Below, in pieces: positions 9,800 to 20,194 of a DNA stretch of 64,000 nucleotides. Within the stretch, counting starts at the first letter, position 1. Every line of letters starts with the position of its first letter. The stretch is from Dama dama (taxonomy: Eukaryota > Chordata > Mammalia > Artiodactyla > Cervidae), in NCBI RefSeq assembly GCF_033118175.1, contig NC_083685.1:116778501-116842500 (forward strand). The letters are read 5' to 3'. The notes under the pieces are model-generated. The model was not told the origin of the DNA. It ran no database searches and saw nothing but the letters and a program-made list of their open reading frames with translations. Both the position numbers and the translations under genes were made by a program.

Positions 9800-11060
9800 A
9801 GGTGAAATGTGTGTCTTTTGTTATTCATAACAAGCCCCTTTCAACCACACTAAGTTTATGCTAATGAGGTAATTTTTGGAAAGTTCCAGATGATGGGAGC
9901 TGGAACCGACCACTTTTAGAGGGGTGGAGCCTATAGTTCCACATCCCAGGCCCCTACCCCCATCTCTGGGGAGCATGGAACTCCTGAGATTGAGTCTAGT
10001 TTTTAGGGGAACCACTGACTGAAACCACTTGCCTGGTCAGCTGGTAGTCACTTGCATAAGCTGTCTTATAACGGGAGGTCCTGAGAAGGAATGTGGAAAT
10101 AAGAAGCTACCCCCTATGGAAAGAATTCAGGAAAGGTCAAAAGGAGAGAGGGGACAGATGCCAGTCCATATGTCCTGTCAAACTCCCAGAATCCTCCTCA
10201 CTGAAATCCATCTTGTCTGAGTGATGCATGCATCAGCAGGAAGGACCTTGGGTCAGAATGATTGGCCAGAGACAACCCGGAAACTAACCCCATCACCATA
10301 AAACCTGAGGCTGCAAGCCACATGGCAGAGCAGTTCTCTTGGGTTCCCTTACCCCGCCGCTCTCCTCCCAGGTGCCTCGTCCCAACAAAGTCTCTTGCTC
10401 TGTCAGCACTTGTGTCTCCTTGGACATTTCGTTTCTGAGTGTTAGACAAGAGCCCACTTTGGGGGCCCTGGAAGGGGTCCCCCTTCCTGCAACACACTCA
10501 CCGATGATCGATAATCAAATCGTAGCTATGTAATGAGCCTCCTGTAAAACTCCAAAAGGACAGGATTTGGAGAGCTTCCAGGCTGATGAACAAGTAGGCA
10601 CCCACGTGCTGGGAAAGTGGTGCATCCGAAACACCACTGGGACAGAAGCTCCTGTGCTCAGGACCCTCCCACACCCTTCCCTGTGTATGTCTTCACCTGG
10701 TTATTCATACCCTTTAACGTCCTTTGTAATAAACTGGTCATCTAGTAAGTAAACTCATTTCCTGACTTCTGTGAGGCAAGCTAGCAAAGTAATCATATGG
10801 GAGGAGGGGAGCCTGAGAAGCTCAGATTTACAGCTGGTCGGACAGAAGCACAGGTGACAGACAACCTGAACTTGGACTTGGTGCCTTAAGTAGGGGAGGC
10901 AGGCTTGTAGGACTGAACCTGCACCCCTCGGTGTTTGCCACTATCTCCAGTGTCAGAGTTAAGTTAAATTGTAGGACACTCAGCTGGTATCACAGAATTG
11001 CTTGCTGTATGGAAAATCTACACATTTGGTTTCACAAGTGATGTAGTAGAGAATCAGAAA
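9800..11060 (+). mobile_element. Ancient mammalian LTR-like repeat, split by a younger LTR
   Basis: Left part to 10015 has TTATGCTAATGAGG and CTGAGATTGAGTCTAG. Right part from 10495 has CTATGTAATGAGCCTCC, 'ccaaaaggacaggatttggagagcttcc', and a polyadenylation-type AATAAACTGG near 10727. This block order matches an old interspersed LTR family I recognise but will not name. The two halves join cleanly once 10016-10494 is removed. Confidence 0.6.
10016..10494 (+). mobile_element. ERV class-I-like solo LTR
   Basis: About 479 bp running from TGACTG to GCAACA, nested in the older repeat. The 3' third reads as a gammaretrovirus-type R/U5: 'ccataaaacc' as a possible TATA analogue, CAACAAAGTCTCTTGCTCTG, then 'gtgttagacaagagccc' and a GGGGGCCCTGG block. 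No gag, pol or env is present. The flanking duplication is unclear (only CAC is shared), so both ends are approximate. Confidence 0.62.
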
Positions 11061-11109
11061 TAGAGGAGACACATGGGAGGTGTGTCTTTTCTAAGTTCTT
11101 AACACCAGA

Positions 11110-11185
11110 TTCTTGGATTAATTGGTTTTAGGTGAGGCCCAGGTACCCAGAAAAATCTGATGCTCAACACAGTTGAGAAGCCGCT
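11110..11185. mobile_element. Possible MER5-type fragment
   Basis: GGTGAGGCCCAGGTACCCAG followed by 'aaaatctgatgctcaacacagttgagaagcc' resembles the second half of MER5A. Weak. Confidence 0.3.
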
Positions 11186-11261
11186 TAGATTGGATATCCT
11201 GGTTCGGGTCTTCTCCCAGCTCTGTCATTCCTCCAGGACAAATCCAATTAAAAGCTTATCA

Positions 11262-11466
11262 TTGCACTGGGAAGACCCAGAGGAATCGGGTGGAGAGGGA
11301 GGTGGGAGGGGGGATCGGGATGGGGAATACATGTAACTCTATGGCTGATTCATATCAATGTATGACAAAACCCACTGAAATGTTGTGAAGTAATTAGCCT
11401 CCAACTAATAAAAAAAAATAAAAATAAAAATAAAAAAAATAAAGAAATGGGGAAAAGGAAAAAAAA
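11262..11466 (+). mobile_element. Ruminant L1 3' end
   Basis: Very short 5'-truncated L1: GCACTGGGAAGACCCAGAGG to 'gtaattagcctccaactaat' then a compound A-rich tail with ATAAAA units. AAAAGCTTATCAT at the left and AAAACTTATTATT at the right look like its duplicated target. Confidence 0.88.
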
Positions 11467-11479
11467 AAAAAAACTTATT

Positions 11480-11599
11480 ATTTCTGCACTTGAGCTCTTC
11501 TTTGACCCAGTCTCTACTTCAAGGTAAAGAGAAGTGGACAGTATGTGGAAGGTAAGGAATTAGAGGAAGGAGATTTCAGGGTATCTGCTTAGACAGTTG
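11480..11599. other. Unique DNA
   Basis: Nothing recognised. Confidence 0.4.
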
Positions 11600-11990
11600 G
11601 CAGGGCCATTCACTTGGTGGGAACCATAAGGGGCAGGTCTATAGGAGAAGCTGATGTGTCTGGCTTTCCCATGCTGACTTTGAGAAGCCAATGAGACAGT
11701 CCCATGTTGCTGTCAATAAATAAGTCTGGAACTGAGATGAAAGGTCTTGGCTAGAGACAAAAGATTCAGTCTTGAATCAGCCAAGAGTTGCGAATTACAC
11801 GCATGGAGTGATTGAATGAGGGCAGAGCATCACAAAAGGAAACACGGAGAATTCTAACACTTGAGAGGGGTAATCTTGTTTCCAATGAAGACGACTAGCA
11901 AGGACCCATTTGAGTCATTTGGGAAACAGAGTATAAAGGACAGAGTAAAAAGGAAGAGAACAAATCAACTGTAAGTTACAACCAAGAAGC
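11600..11990 (-). mobile_element. L2 LINE ORF2-region relic
   Basis: The plus strand shows the inverse of the L2 block 'gctgacatctcc...aggcatctcaaa': GACTTTGAGAAGCCAATGAG, 'ataagtctggaactgag' and 'tcttggctagaga'. The same block appears on plus in the L2 at 17.7 kb. Confidence 0.55.
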
Positions 11991-12834
11991 TAAGTTTAAC
12001 AACATCTGAAGCATCTCCTGGATCTGACAATTAGCAGGCATTGGCAAACTTGGCGAGATATGGTGGGGCCCAAGGATACCCTCAGTTTGTCCCTGCTCTG
12101 AGCCCTGGGGTGGGTGGGGGGGTTGTTGACCTTTTTGGGCAGCATCAGTGGATTTCCTGGCCCCATGGTTTCAGGCTGGGCTTGGCCAAAGGAAAGTATT
12201 GATAGGAAATCAGAGGGAGAGAGAAGAGGAAGGTGGAGGTCCATAATCTCTCCAGTTCCAGTTTGAGGAGGGTCACCAGAGACTGGCCACACTCTTTCAT
12301 AAAGATCACCACTCCTATTGGGTGGTCCTCTCCCCATAGCACTCTCTCAAGCTCTACTCCTATAAAGCTCCTTTACCTTTTCCTTCAGGTCAGTGACAGC
12401 TTCCTGCTGTTACCAGCCCCTGGGGTGCCATACTTGGCTTCGCTGTATCCTGGCAGCATCTTTGTAAATAATCCTTATATAAACCCCCCTAATGTTAACC
12501 AATTTGAGTGTGCCCTTTGTTTCCTGCTGGGATCCTGATGGATGCAAGACACAATCCAGACTGTAACTGGTTGGGGAATGAGTGGGAGATTAACAATAAG
12601 AGATTATTTTGAGAAGGATCATAGAAAAGTACAGATAATGTAAAACTACATCTACTACCAGAATGGAAGAAAGAGAATCCCGGATCATTTTGATTCATAT
12701 TTTTAGAAAAGAAAGAGTAAAAATGAAGTTTATTGTTTTCCATTTCTCTTAACAGAGACCACTGCTCTCATGAATTAGTTATGAAATCTTATAGCTCCCC
12801 CCTTTTAAAAAATACTTTTAGTATGTGTTTTAGA
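11991..12834. other. Mostly unique DNA, possible old retroelement end
   Basis: Around 12470-12545, AATTTGAGTGTGCCCTTTGT and 'ttcctgctgggatcctgatgg' resemble the 3' terminus of an old mammalian retroelement (L1M or LTR). A G-run at 12107-12122 could form a quadruplex. No gene recognised. Confidence 0.4.
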
Positions 12835-13345
12835 ATTTACCTAAATGCTGCCACATTGTATGTGTGGCTCAGCAGCTCCTTTATTTTCTCAAGAATACAT
12901 TTTTGAGAACTATCCATGTTGACATTTATAGAGTTAGGCCATTTAAATTGTGTGTGTGTGTTTTTTTTTTGAGTATAGCTGATGTACAATGTTGTTAGCT
13001 TGAGGTGTACAGCAAAATGAATCTGAATACATATATGTCTATTTCCTAAATAAGTTCATTTGTGTCATATTTTAGATTCCACTCCATAGTATTTTATTAT
13101 TTTTTTTTTTAGTATTTTATTTTTTATCAATTTACTTCCTAATAATGGATTTTTGTGATTCCAGTTCTTCTATTATAAACAATACTATAATGAACATCTT
13201 TATACCTTTCTCCTGATGTACGAGTTTTTCTCCAGAGTATGTACACAGAAGAGGAATTGATGATGATCAATATTGTGCATTTCTAACTTTACTAAACATT
13301 ACCAAATTGACACCTTTTCTAATTCCCTGAAAGTAGTTCTACCAA
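12835..13345 (-). mobile_element. Old L1 (L1M type) fragment
   Basis: Minus-strand L1 3' region: 'cattgtatgtgtggctcagcagctcc', ATCCATGTTGACATTTATAG, then after an insertion 'attataaacaatactataatgaacat' and 'gtacacagaagaggaattg'. Diverged, with no ORF. Confidence 0.65.
12959..13085 (-). mobile_element. L1 3' fragment nested in old L1
   Basis: T-run then 'gagtatagctgatgtacaatgttgttagcttgaggtgtacagcaaaatgaatc' to 'gttcatttgtgtcatattttagattcc', an L1 3'UTR of a later family read backwards. Preceded by a short (GT)n. Confidence 0.7.
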
Positions 13346-13654
13346 GTTCCATAAGCAGTGGATACAGATTCATTTCATGGTCAACACTTTATGTTGTTAG
13401 AGTTTATGATTTTTTGAAACTCTGATGACCATAAAATCACTACACAAAATCCAGTATACAACTGTTGCTATTAAACATAAATATGCTTTTGGAGTAGAAA
13501 ATGCATGTACACAACATAAAGTTCAGAAAGGACAAGAGCATATATAGTAGAAAATAAATCTTCCCCCAAACCCCATCCCTCTGCCACCTAACTCTCTGGC
13601 CTATATTCTGTTTCTTGTGTGTTTTTCAGATATATGTAACTGCACAGAATGTGT
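13346..13654. other. Unique AT-rich DNA
   Basis: Nothing recognised apart from isolated AT-rich words. Confidence 0.4.
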
Positions 13655-13732
13655 GAATTGGCCAAAAAGTTCATTCAGGTTTTCCCATAACATTGTGGAA
13701 AAACTCAAATGAACATTTTGGCCAACCCAATA
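13655..13732. mobile_element. Mariner-like palindromic MITE, copy 1
   Basis: About 78 bp folding on itself. The left arm TTGGCCAAAAAGTTCATTCA pairs with the right arm containing TGAACATTTTGGCCAA; the loop lies around CCCATAACATTGTGG. The right end joins a TA. This is the common ruminant mariner-derived miniature element. Transcripts could form a pre-miRNA-like hairpin. Confidence 0.85.
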
Positions 13733-14331
13733 TGGAATAAAACATTAAGACAATTCATTTCATTGCACTTCTTTTGTCTCAGTAGGTTCTACACATTTTA
13801 CAAACTCCGTGTTAGTTATTTCATTTTTACCATAAGCCCTGTTTCTGTAGATCCCACAAGCATAGGTTTGGGTGACAACTTGAAGAGCTTCCATTCCCAA
13901 AGTCAAGGGCCCATCAATTCCAACAGTCCCATCACTACTGCTCTAAGGGGCTTGGGGAACATCTATTACTATATCAAGTGCTATTCTTCTAGAGTTTCCT
14001 AGAAGCTTGTGGACTAGGTCCTATTATTATCTGTCATGGTACCATTAGGAAAACAGCACTCCAGGTATTCCAAATAGGAAGGGGTTTAATGCAGGGAATT
14101 AGAGGCTTTCATGACTCTAGGAAAGCTGCAGGGAAGATGGTGGTTAGAATCTCTTTCAGGAAGTCCAGAAGTACAGGGATCATAAGGAAGCTACTGCCAT
14201 CATGCCATTTACTGCCATCTCAGCTGCCTGTAAAGCAAAGGGAGGATTCTCAGACCACCCACCCGAAAGCTGTAGGCAAAATCCCAAGTCAGCCATCCCA
14301 TCTGCTGCTGCCCATACTTTTGCCCATAACT
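13733..14331. other. Unique DNA
   Basis: No repeat or gene recognised. A palindromic GTACCATGAC-like context occurs near 14038 but is short. Confidence 0.45.
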
Positions 14332-14342
14332 GCCTCTAGAAG

Positions 14343-14541
14343 GGGCTTCGCTGGTGGCTCAGATGGTAAAGAATCTGCCTGCAATGCAGGAGACCTGGGT
14401 TCAATCCCTGGGTTGGGAAGATTCCTCGGAGGAGGGCATGGCACCCCCCTCCGCTATTTTTGCCTGAAGAATCCCTATGGACACAGGAACCTGGCAAGCT
14501 ACAGTCCATGGGGTCACAGAGTCAGACATGAGTGACACACA
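14343..14541 (+). mobile_element. Bov-tA SINE
   Basis: Complete head-to-tail Bov-tA with a perfect 11-bp target duplication GCCTCTAGAAG (14332-14342 and 14542-14552). The Bov-A part differs from its relatives at several bases (GGAGGAGGGCATGGCACCC). Confidence 0.95.
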
Positions 14542-14715
14542 GCCTCTAGAAGACAGTGGCTTCTCCTCTTCCCTACCAGGTCTCATGCAAGTGCCTCTCA
14601 TTAGTGGAGTTTAAGACAACATGTTCTCCTGTGGGAAAAGACAGATACCCAATAGCCACAAACAGCAACTAAAAGGATTTTCAACATGCCCGAAGCTCAA
14701 CTGAATAATTTGTGG

Positions 14716-14923
14716 TGGGCTTCCAAGGTGGCTGTAGTGGTAAAGAATCCACCTCCCAATTCAGGAGATGCAAGAGACAAGGGTTCGATCCCTGGGTCAG
14801 GAAGGTCCCCTGGAGTAGGAAATAGCACCCTACTCCTGTATTCTTGACTGGAAAATTCCATGGACAGAGGAGCCTGGCAAGCTACAGTCCATGAGACCCC
14901 AAAGAGTCAGAATCGACTGAACA
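14716..14923 (+). mobile_element. Bov-tA SINE
   Basis: Head GGGCTTCCAAGGTGGCTGTA, B-box GGTTCGATCCC, Bov-A part GGAAAATTCCATGGACAGAG. There is an extra 'gcaagagaca' between the anticodon-like and B-box segments. Confidence 0.92.
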
Positions 14924-15365
14924 CTCTCCCTCTATACATAGGTGATTTTATTACTTAACTTTACAGTATTACATTCTGCCTCTAATAGAGGCAGACCCCA
15001 TGAGAATTGGTTGGATAGCTATGATGTACTTCATAAATTTTATATAGGGTAACTAATTAAAACACATTATTGATTGGGGGATTTTTGTAGAAACTAATGC
15101 CTGTGGCCAGCTGTTTGTTATGTAAGTGAACATTGAAACCTCTCTGGTCAATAATGCTGGGTAACGAAAGATGGATTAATACATCTCTGGTCATTAAGTT
15201 GTTAAGCATCTATTTTACCATCCAAGATCACCAAGTATGTGAGACAGACTTTGGGAAGAGCAACAGAAAAGGAAGACCAATTTCCTATTCTCCAGCAAGC
15301 AAGTTTTATTCTTTCAACAAACTTTGAGATCCTACTATATGTTCACATCAGAAACCTGAGGAAAG
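14924..15365. other. Unique DNA
   Basis: No repeat or gene recognised. Confidence 0.4.
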
Positions 15366-15698
15366 CAGAACTTGATATGGACTCATACATATGAAATCAA
15401 GGGATAAAAATCTGAATATGAAGCAAATTTATGGTTACCAAAGGGGAAAGGTGGGGGGGGGACAGACAAATTGGGAGTTTGAGATTGACATGTACACACT
15501 ATTATATTTAAAGTAGATAACCAACAAGAATCTACTGTATAGCATGGGAAACGCTGCTCAATATTCTATAATAACCTAAATGGGAAAAGAATTTGAAAAA
15601 AATAGATATATGTATATGTAATAACTTAATTGCTTCACTGTTCACCTGAAACAACATTCAACTACAGTCCAATAAAAAATAAAAATTAAAAAAAAACA
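15366..15698 (+). mobile_element. L1 3' end
   Basis: L1 3'UTR: TTATGGTTACCAAAGGGGAA, a G-run, 'gattgacatgtacacactattatattta', 'tctactgtatagcatggg', then an A-rich tail. The 5' part is truncated and diverged. Confidence 0.85.
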
Positions 15699-16259
15699 TA
15701 CTATTTCATAAAAGGTAAGTACAAATTTCAAGATAGAGATTACTTAGGGGGAGAGTGGGGATACAGGCAGTTTAAACTGGATGAAATGTCTATGTTTGTA
15801 TATTTTACTTTTACTTCTATTGTTCCCTCTGACTGAAATATTTCATAATAAAACAGACTAAGAATGTCAGAAACTGTTGTTGGGCTGTGCTCAATCTTGG
15901 GTCAGAGAGTTTCTTGGGAACCAATCTTCGTGGAACTAATCAACTAGATCAAGAAAAGAAATTATACATGCTGCAATAAAAGATAAATTTTAGTGTTGGT
16001 ATAAACTTTTCATTTTTAAATCAAGGTGTTCAACTTGAAATCTTTCTGGCTTTGGGAGGGAAGATAGAATAAAGCTAAAGTCCTACCTTTTTGTGATTCT
16101 ACATCCAACAGAACACTCTACAGACCAAAAACGCAAGTATAAAGGGTTATGAGGTAGGGTGGTGAGCAGCACGAGATAGGGTTTAGCACAGAAGGAAGAA
16201 AGGGAAAGAAAAGAAGTGGGGGGAAAGGGCAAGCATTCAAAATTCACTTACAGTTAGGG
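15699..16259. other. Unique AT-rich DNA
   Basis: Nothing recognised. Confidence 0.4.
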
Positions 16260-16287
16260 CTATATATATATATATATACACATATAA
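16260..16287. repeat. (TA)n microsatellite
   Basis: Nine TA units followed by CACATATAA. Confidence 0.85.
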
Positions 16288-16394
16288 AATAAATGCCCTG
16301 GAAAATTAAAAGACAAGACATGTTCCCTGGCCTCAAGGGACCTAAGGCAGGATTTGCTCAAAGGCTCAGAGGTGCCTAGAAGGATAATAAGTTT

Positions 16395-16560
16395 GCCATG
16401 TGCTTTACAAGAATAGTCTCATTTTTTAATTCACACACTAACCTCACAACGCAAGCACTTCTGAGCTTATGTTTCAGGTAAGGAAACCAAGGCACAAAGA
16501 ATTTCCATAACTTGCTCCCTTCCAGCAAGAACTAGAGCCAGGAGTTTATGTCAGCACCAT
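16395..16560 (+). mobile_element. MIR SINE
   Basis: MIR core order: 'catgtgctttacaagaatagtctcattttttaa', CCTCACAACGCAAGCACTTC, 'ggaaaccaaggcacaaagaat', 'ataacttgctccc', 'agaactagagccagga'. Confidence 0.72.
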
Positions 16561-16568
16561 TCTTCCTA

Positions 16569-16859
16569 GATTTTTTTTTTTTTTTCACCTCACTGCACAG
16601 CATGCAGGATCTTAGTTCCCAGTCCAAGGATCAAACACGCATCCCCTGTGTTGGAAGCATAGAGAATTTTTTTTATTAAGACTTTTTTGGGGGGATGTGG
16701 ACTGTTTTTAAAGTCTTTATTGAATTTGTTACAATATTGTGTCTCTGTTTTATGTTTTAGTCATGAGGCATGTGGGATCTTAGCTCTCTATCCAGGGATC
16801 AAACCTACGTCTCTAGCATTGGAAGACAAAGTCTTAACCTCTGGACCACCAGGGAACTC
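16569..16859 (-). mobile_element. Two CHR-type SINEs in the same orientation, nested
   Basis: A truncated minus-strand copy (16569-16664, T-tail then 'gcaggatcttagttccc') is followed by a second copy (16672-16859) of the subfamily carrying TTTAAAGTCTTTATTGAATT. The outer duplication TGTC[A]GCACC[A]TTCT is at 16550-16564 and 16864-16878 with two mismatches. One copy probably inserted in the other. Confidence 0.8.
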
Positions 16860-16879
16860 TGAATGTCGGCACCGTTCTC

Positions 16880-17298
16880 AACTGATGCCCTCCCTAGGGC
16901 AGAAAGACTCTGGTGGGCAATGGAAGTGCTTTCTCCTAGAAAATGTGTCTCTAGAAGGTAGAAACATAACTCATTCATTTCTAAGCCCCACTCTCCAGAT
17001 CCCACAGATATATTTTCTAACTCTATTATTTTTAAAAATCATATTTCTTGCTTCTCTAGCCTTTCCTAATTCCCCTTTCTCCATGCTTATCTTCTCTTTC
17101 TGTCCCGCTGCTCTCCCAAAGCCTGAAATATATACATAACAAATGTAAGCTATGCTTTTAGTCTTTCCAAATTGTCCTCTTTCTTTGGGTCTATGTTTGG
17201 AGGATATGGAAAAGGTGACCCCTTAGACTATAATTTTCCCCTCTGTCCAGCATCATTCCCATCATTACATAGTTTAGTACTCTCATCTGAAAATATAT
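16880..17298. other. Unique DNA
   Basis: Nothing recognised. Confidence 0.4.
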
Positions 17299-17500
17299 AG
17301 GCTTTCCCAGTGGCTCAGCAGTAAGGAATCTATCTGTAGTGCAGGAGATCCAAGAGACGCAGGTTTGATCCCCAGGTCAGAAAGATTCCCTGGAGGAGAG
17401 CATGGCCACCCACTTCAGTATTCTTGCCTGGAGAATCCCATGGGCAGAGGAATCTGGTGGGTTCACAGAGTCGGACACAACTGAAACGATTGAGCACGAG
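17299..17500 (+). mobile_element. Bov-tA SINE
   Basis: GGCTTTCCCAGTGGCTCAGC head through 'ggttcacagagtcggacacaactgaaac'. The segment between 'ctggtgggt' and 'cacagagt' lacks about 15 bp of the usual Bov-A sequence. Confidence 0.92.
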
Positions 17501-17512
17501 AACTTAAAAAAG

Positions 17513-17578
17513 TACATATATACAAGTATATATGTGTATATATATACATATATATATATGCATATATATATACATATA
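17513..17578. repeat. (TA)n/(CA)n compound microsatellite
   Basis: Alternating TATATA and CATATA runs directly downstream of the SINE tail, from which they probably grew. Confidence 0.88.
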
Positions 17579-17802
17579 AACTATTTTTAAGAAAATAGTC
17601 CTTGACCCCTCATGCTCCTGCAACTGTATTTCTCTATTCTCCACTTACAGTGTCACCTTATAAAAAGTTGTCTGTAGCTACTGTCTTTATTTCTCACCTT
17701 TCCATTCTCTCTTCAACCCACTTCGTTGGCTGTTGTCTTACCCTCTATGCTGACATCTCCCAAATTTGTATTTCCTGCTCCAACCTTCTTAACCAGCTGT
17801 CT

Positions 17803-17841
17803 GTGTGCCTGCTCAGTCGTGTCCAAATCTTCGTGACCCCA
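17803..17841 (-). mobile_element. 39-bp Bov-A-like patch inside L2
   Basis: GCTCAGTCGTGTCCAAATCT followed by TCGTGACCCC is close to the end of Bov-tA read backwards, yet the flanks are continuous L2. Too short for an ordinary insertion. Confidence 0.55.
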
Positions 17842-18482
17842 GCCTACTTCACACCTAATTTGGATGTTTAATTTCCAAATTAACATGCCCCCAAGGCAAA
17901 AACTCCTTTTCCCAGCCTGATCAATGCCTCTTCCAACCTGAAGCCCCTCCTTATCTGGCAAATAGCTCTAATAGGAGCCCAGCGAGCCTGGGGGGATCAT
18001 CCATTCTCTCCTTCCCCGACCTTGAACCCACCACCAAGAGCTATCTACTCGACCTCAGACACATCCCAAACCTATCTGCTTTTCTCCATTTTGATCCTGA
18101 TCCAAGCCATCACTATCTCTTACTGAAATTGTTATAGACATTTTATATAATACATTCTCCATGTGGTAGCCAAAGTAATATTTTTATACTCAAGTAATAT
18201 CATTCTTCCGCTTGAAACCCTTCAGTGTCATTCCATCATGGTTAGTATAAATTCTGGCTTTCTCAGCTCTATATTGCTAGGTTTCTGGTCCTCCCTCTGA
18301 CCAAATCACTCCTGCTGCTGCTCTCTAAGTCCCAGCCATACTTACTATCTTTCTGTTCCTTTTGCAGGTTAAGGTTTGGAACTTCTGTGTTATTTGCTCC
18401 CTCTCCCTAGATTATCAACTCCCTTGATCTTCCATTGCTGACTTCTTCCAATACTTGGGTCTCAATTCAAATGTCACTTTCT

Positions 18483-18725
18483 GTGGACTTCCGTGGTGGT
18501 CCAGTGGTTAAGAATCTACTGCCAATGCAGGGGACACAGTTCACTCCCTAGTCTAGGAGGATCCCATATGCTGAGGGGCAACCAAAAACGAGAGGCCACA
18601 ACAATGTAAAGCCAGGGCACTGCAGCAAAGAGTAGCCCCCACTCATGGCAACTAGAGAGAGCCTATGCACAGCAACAAAGACCCAGCATAGCCAAAACTA
18701 AGTTAATTAAAACAACAACAAAAAA
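18483..18725 (+). mobile_element. CHR-type SINE in L2
   Basis: GGACTTCCGTGGTGGTCCAG head, 'agagtagcccccactcatggcaac' body, tail AACAACAACAAAAAA. Target duplication CAAATGTCAC[T/C]TTCT at 18468-18482 and 18726-18740. Confidence 0.92.
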
Positions 18726-18827
18726 CAAATGTCACCTTCTCAGAATGGCCTTCCCATATCACCCAATTTAAAACATTCAGTCATCTGCTATCACCCTATC
18801 CTAAATTATTTGGTATTAGCACTTACT

Positions 18828-19064
18828 GGGGCTTCCCAGGTAGTGTTAGTGGTAAAGAATCTGCCTGCCAGTGTAGGAGACGCAAGAAACATGGGTTCAA
18901 TTCCTGGGTTGGGAAGAAACCCTGGAGTAGGAAATGGCAACCCACTCCAGCATTCTTGCCTGGAAAATTCCATGGGCAGAGGAGCCTGGTAAGTTACAGT
19001 CCATGGGGCCATAAAGAGTTGGACATGACTGAGCACGCAGGCATGCACCCACACACACACACAG
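18828..19064 (+). mobile_element. Bov-tA SINE in L2
   Basis: Complete copy ending in a (CA)n tail (19050-19062). Target duplication AGCACTTA at 18818-18825 and 19065-19072. Confidence 0.93.
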
Positions 19065-20186
19065 AGCACTTATTACTACTTGATGTTTCATTGCTTTGTG
19101 TGAGTCTATCCACATTAGAATGCAAGCTCTGTGAGAGCTAGACCCTTGTCTTTCTTGTGTTTTGCCATACACCCAGCACCTAGAAGGGCGCCTAGCACAT
19201 AGCAGGCACTCAACATTTAATAAATTAGTACAAGATATGATCTTTGAAATCTGGGACCATTATGACTCATAAACTTCTACATAATTTTCCCAATTGCCTA
19301 ACGACATTGCTACATATCTTATGAGCTCTCAAAATATGATTCATGATGATGAAAGCATAGAAAATAAATTTCCTGTAAAAATTCTGGAGAGACAGGGAAA
19401 GAGAAGATCTTAATGTCTGCTTTTATCTTAATGAAAAGCAATTTTTTTCATTTTTTTTTCCCTTAGGGGGCATGAGGGGCCTCCAAATTAAGTTTCAGAT
19501 TTCATTCATTACTTCTATTACTCTTAGTGAAATTTTCCGATGAAAATCTGTTATGATAAATCTAATAATTATACTAACTACAGTCTACCAAATATGGGAT
19601 TCTCATCTAGGTCTAGGGTTCAGACCTTTGAACCAATAAGTGGTTGATGAGTCCCAAGGGCAAAGCGTCCCCCACACCCTCAATCTGTCACACTTACCCT
19701 CCTTTCCCCCTTCTACCCTTTGAACTATAGAAGCAGTGAGTATTTACAATTATTTGAGAATTCTCTTCCATCAAGAAACAATGTCAAGAATTCCATGCCT
19801 TGAAGAATTTTCTAGGGTTTTCGAGTCTCTATTATAAAACACTTTTTAAAAAATGGGTTATAGGCACTTTTCTATCCACTTTGTATAACTCAAATAGATT
19901 GTGTAATGCCTCATGAAGGGCCTGGATACGCACCACCCACATCTCCAGTCTAAAACTAGGTTATGAGTAAAATGAAAACGCGGCAAAAAAAAAAAAAAAA
20001 ACAAAAAACCCTCTGTTTCTCATAAAGTCCTCAGCTCGATTCATATCTCACAGGCATGGAAATCCAGATCACGTAAAGAGGTCAAGAACCTAAATAATTA
20101 TTCAGCTCGTGATGAACAGTAATAGACACTCCCTCTAAAATTGTGGAAATTCTCATTTCCACACTGAAGCCAAGAGAACACAGGCA

Positions 20187-20194
20187 TGACGTCA
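20187..20194. promoter_or_regulatory. Perfect CRE palindrome TGACGTCA
   Basis: Full 8-bp CREB/ATF consensus with its CpG intact, in otherwise CpG-poor DNA. Function is inferred from the motif only. Confidence 0.4.

Larger units (their letters stand above)
17600..19235 (+). mobile_element. Long L2 LINE, split by two SINEs
   Basis: About 1.1 kb of L2 once the SINEs are removed. 17735 GCTGACATCTCCCAAATTTG, 18105 GCCATCACTATCTCTTACTG, 18470 'atgtcac', 18725-18825, and 19065-19235 ending GCACATAGCAGGCACTCAAC. This covers the L2 ORF2 C-terminus and 3'UTR in order. Frames are destroyed. Confidence 0.75.

Noticed and set aside
10198..10533. Overlapping frames in the ERV1-like LTR as a viral gene
   Set aside because: The interval is LTR sequence only; no gag, pro, pol or env motif is present.
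11820..11960. Possible exon in the purine-rich segment
   Set aside because: The block order matches L2 on the minus strand and every frame has stops.
14343..14541. tRNA-like A/B box sequence (GGTTCAATCCC) as a tRNA gene
   Set aside because: The box lies in a Bov-tA SINE with a target duplication. The same holds for every B-box-like word in the window; no free-standing tRNA cloverleaf was seen.
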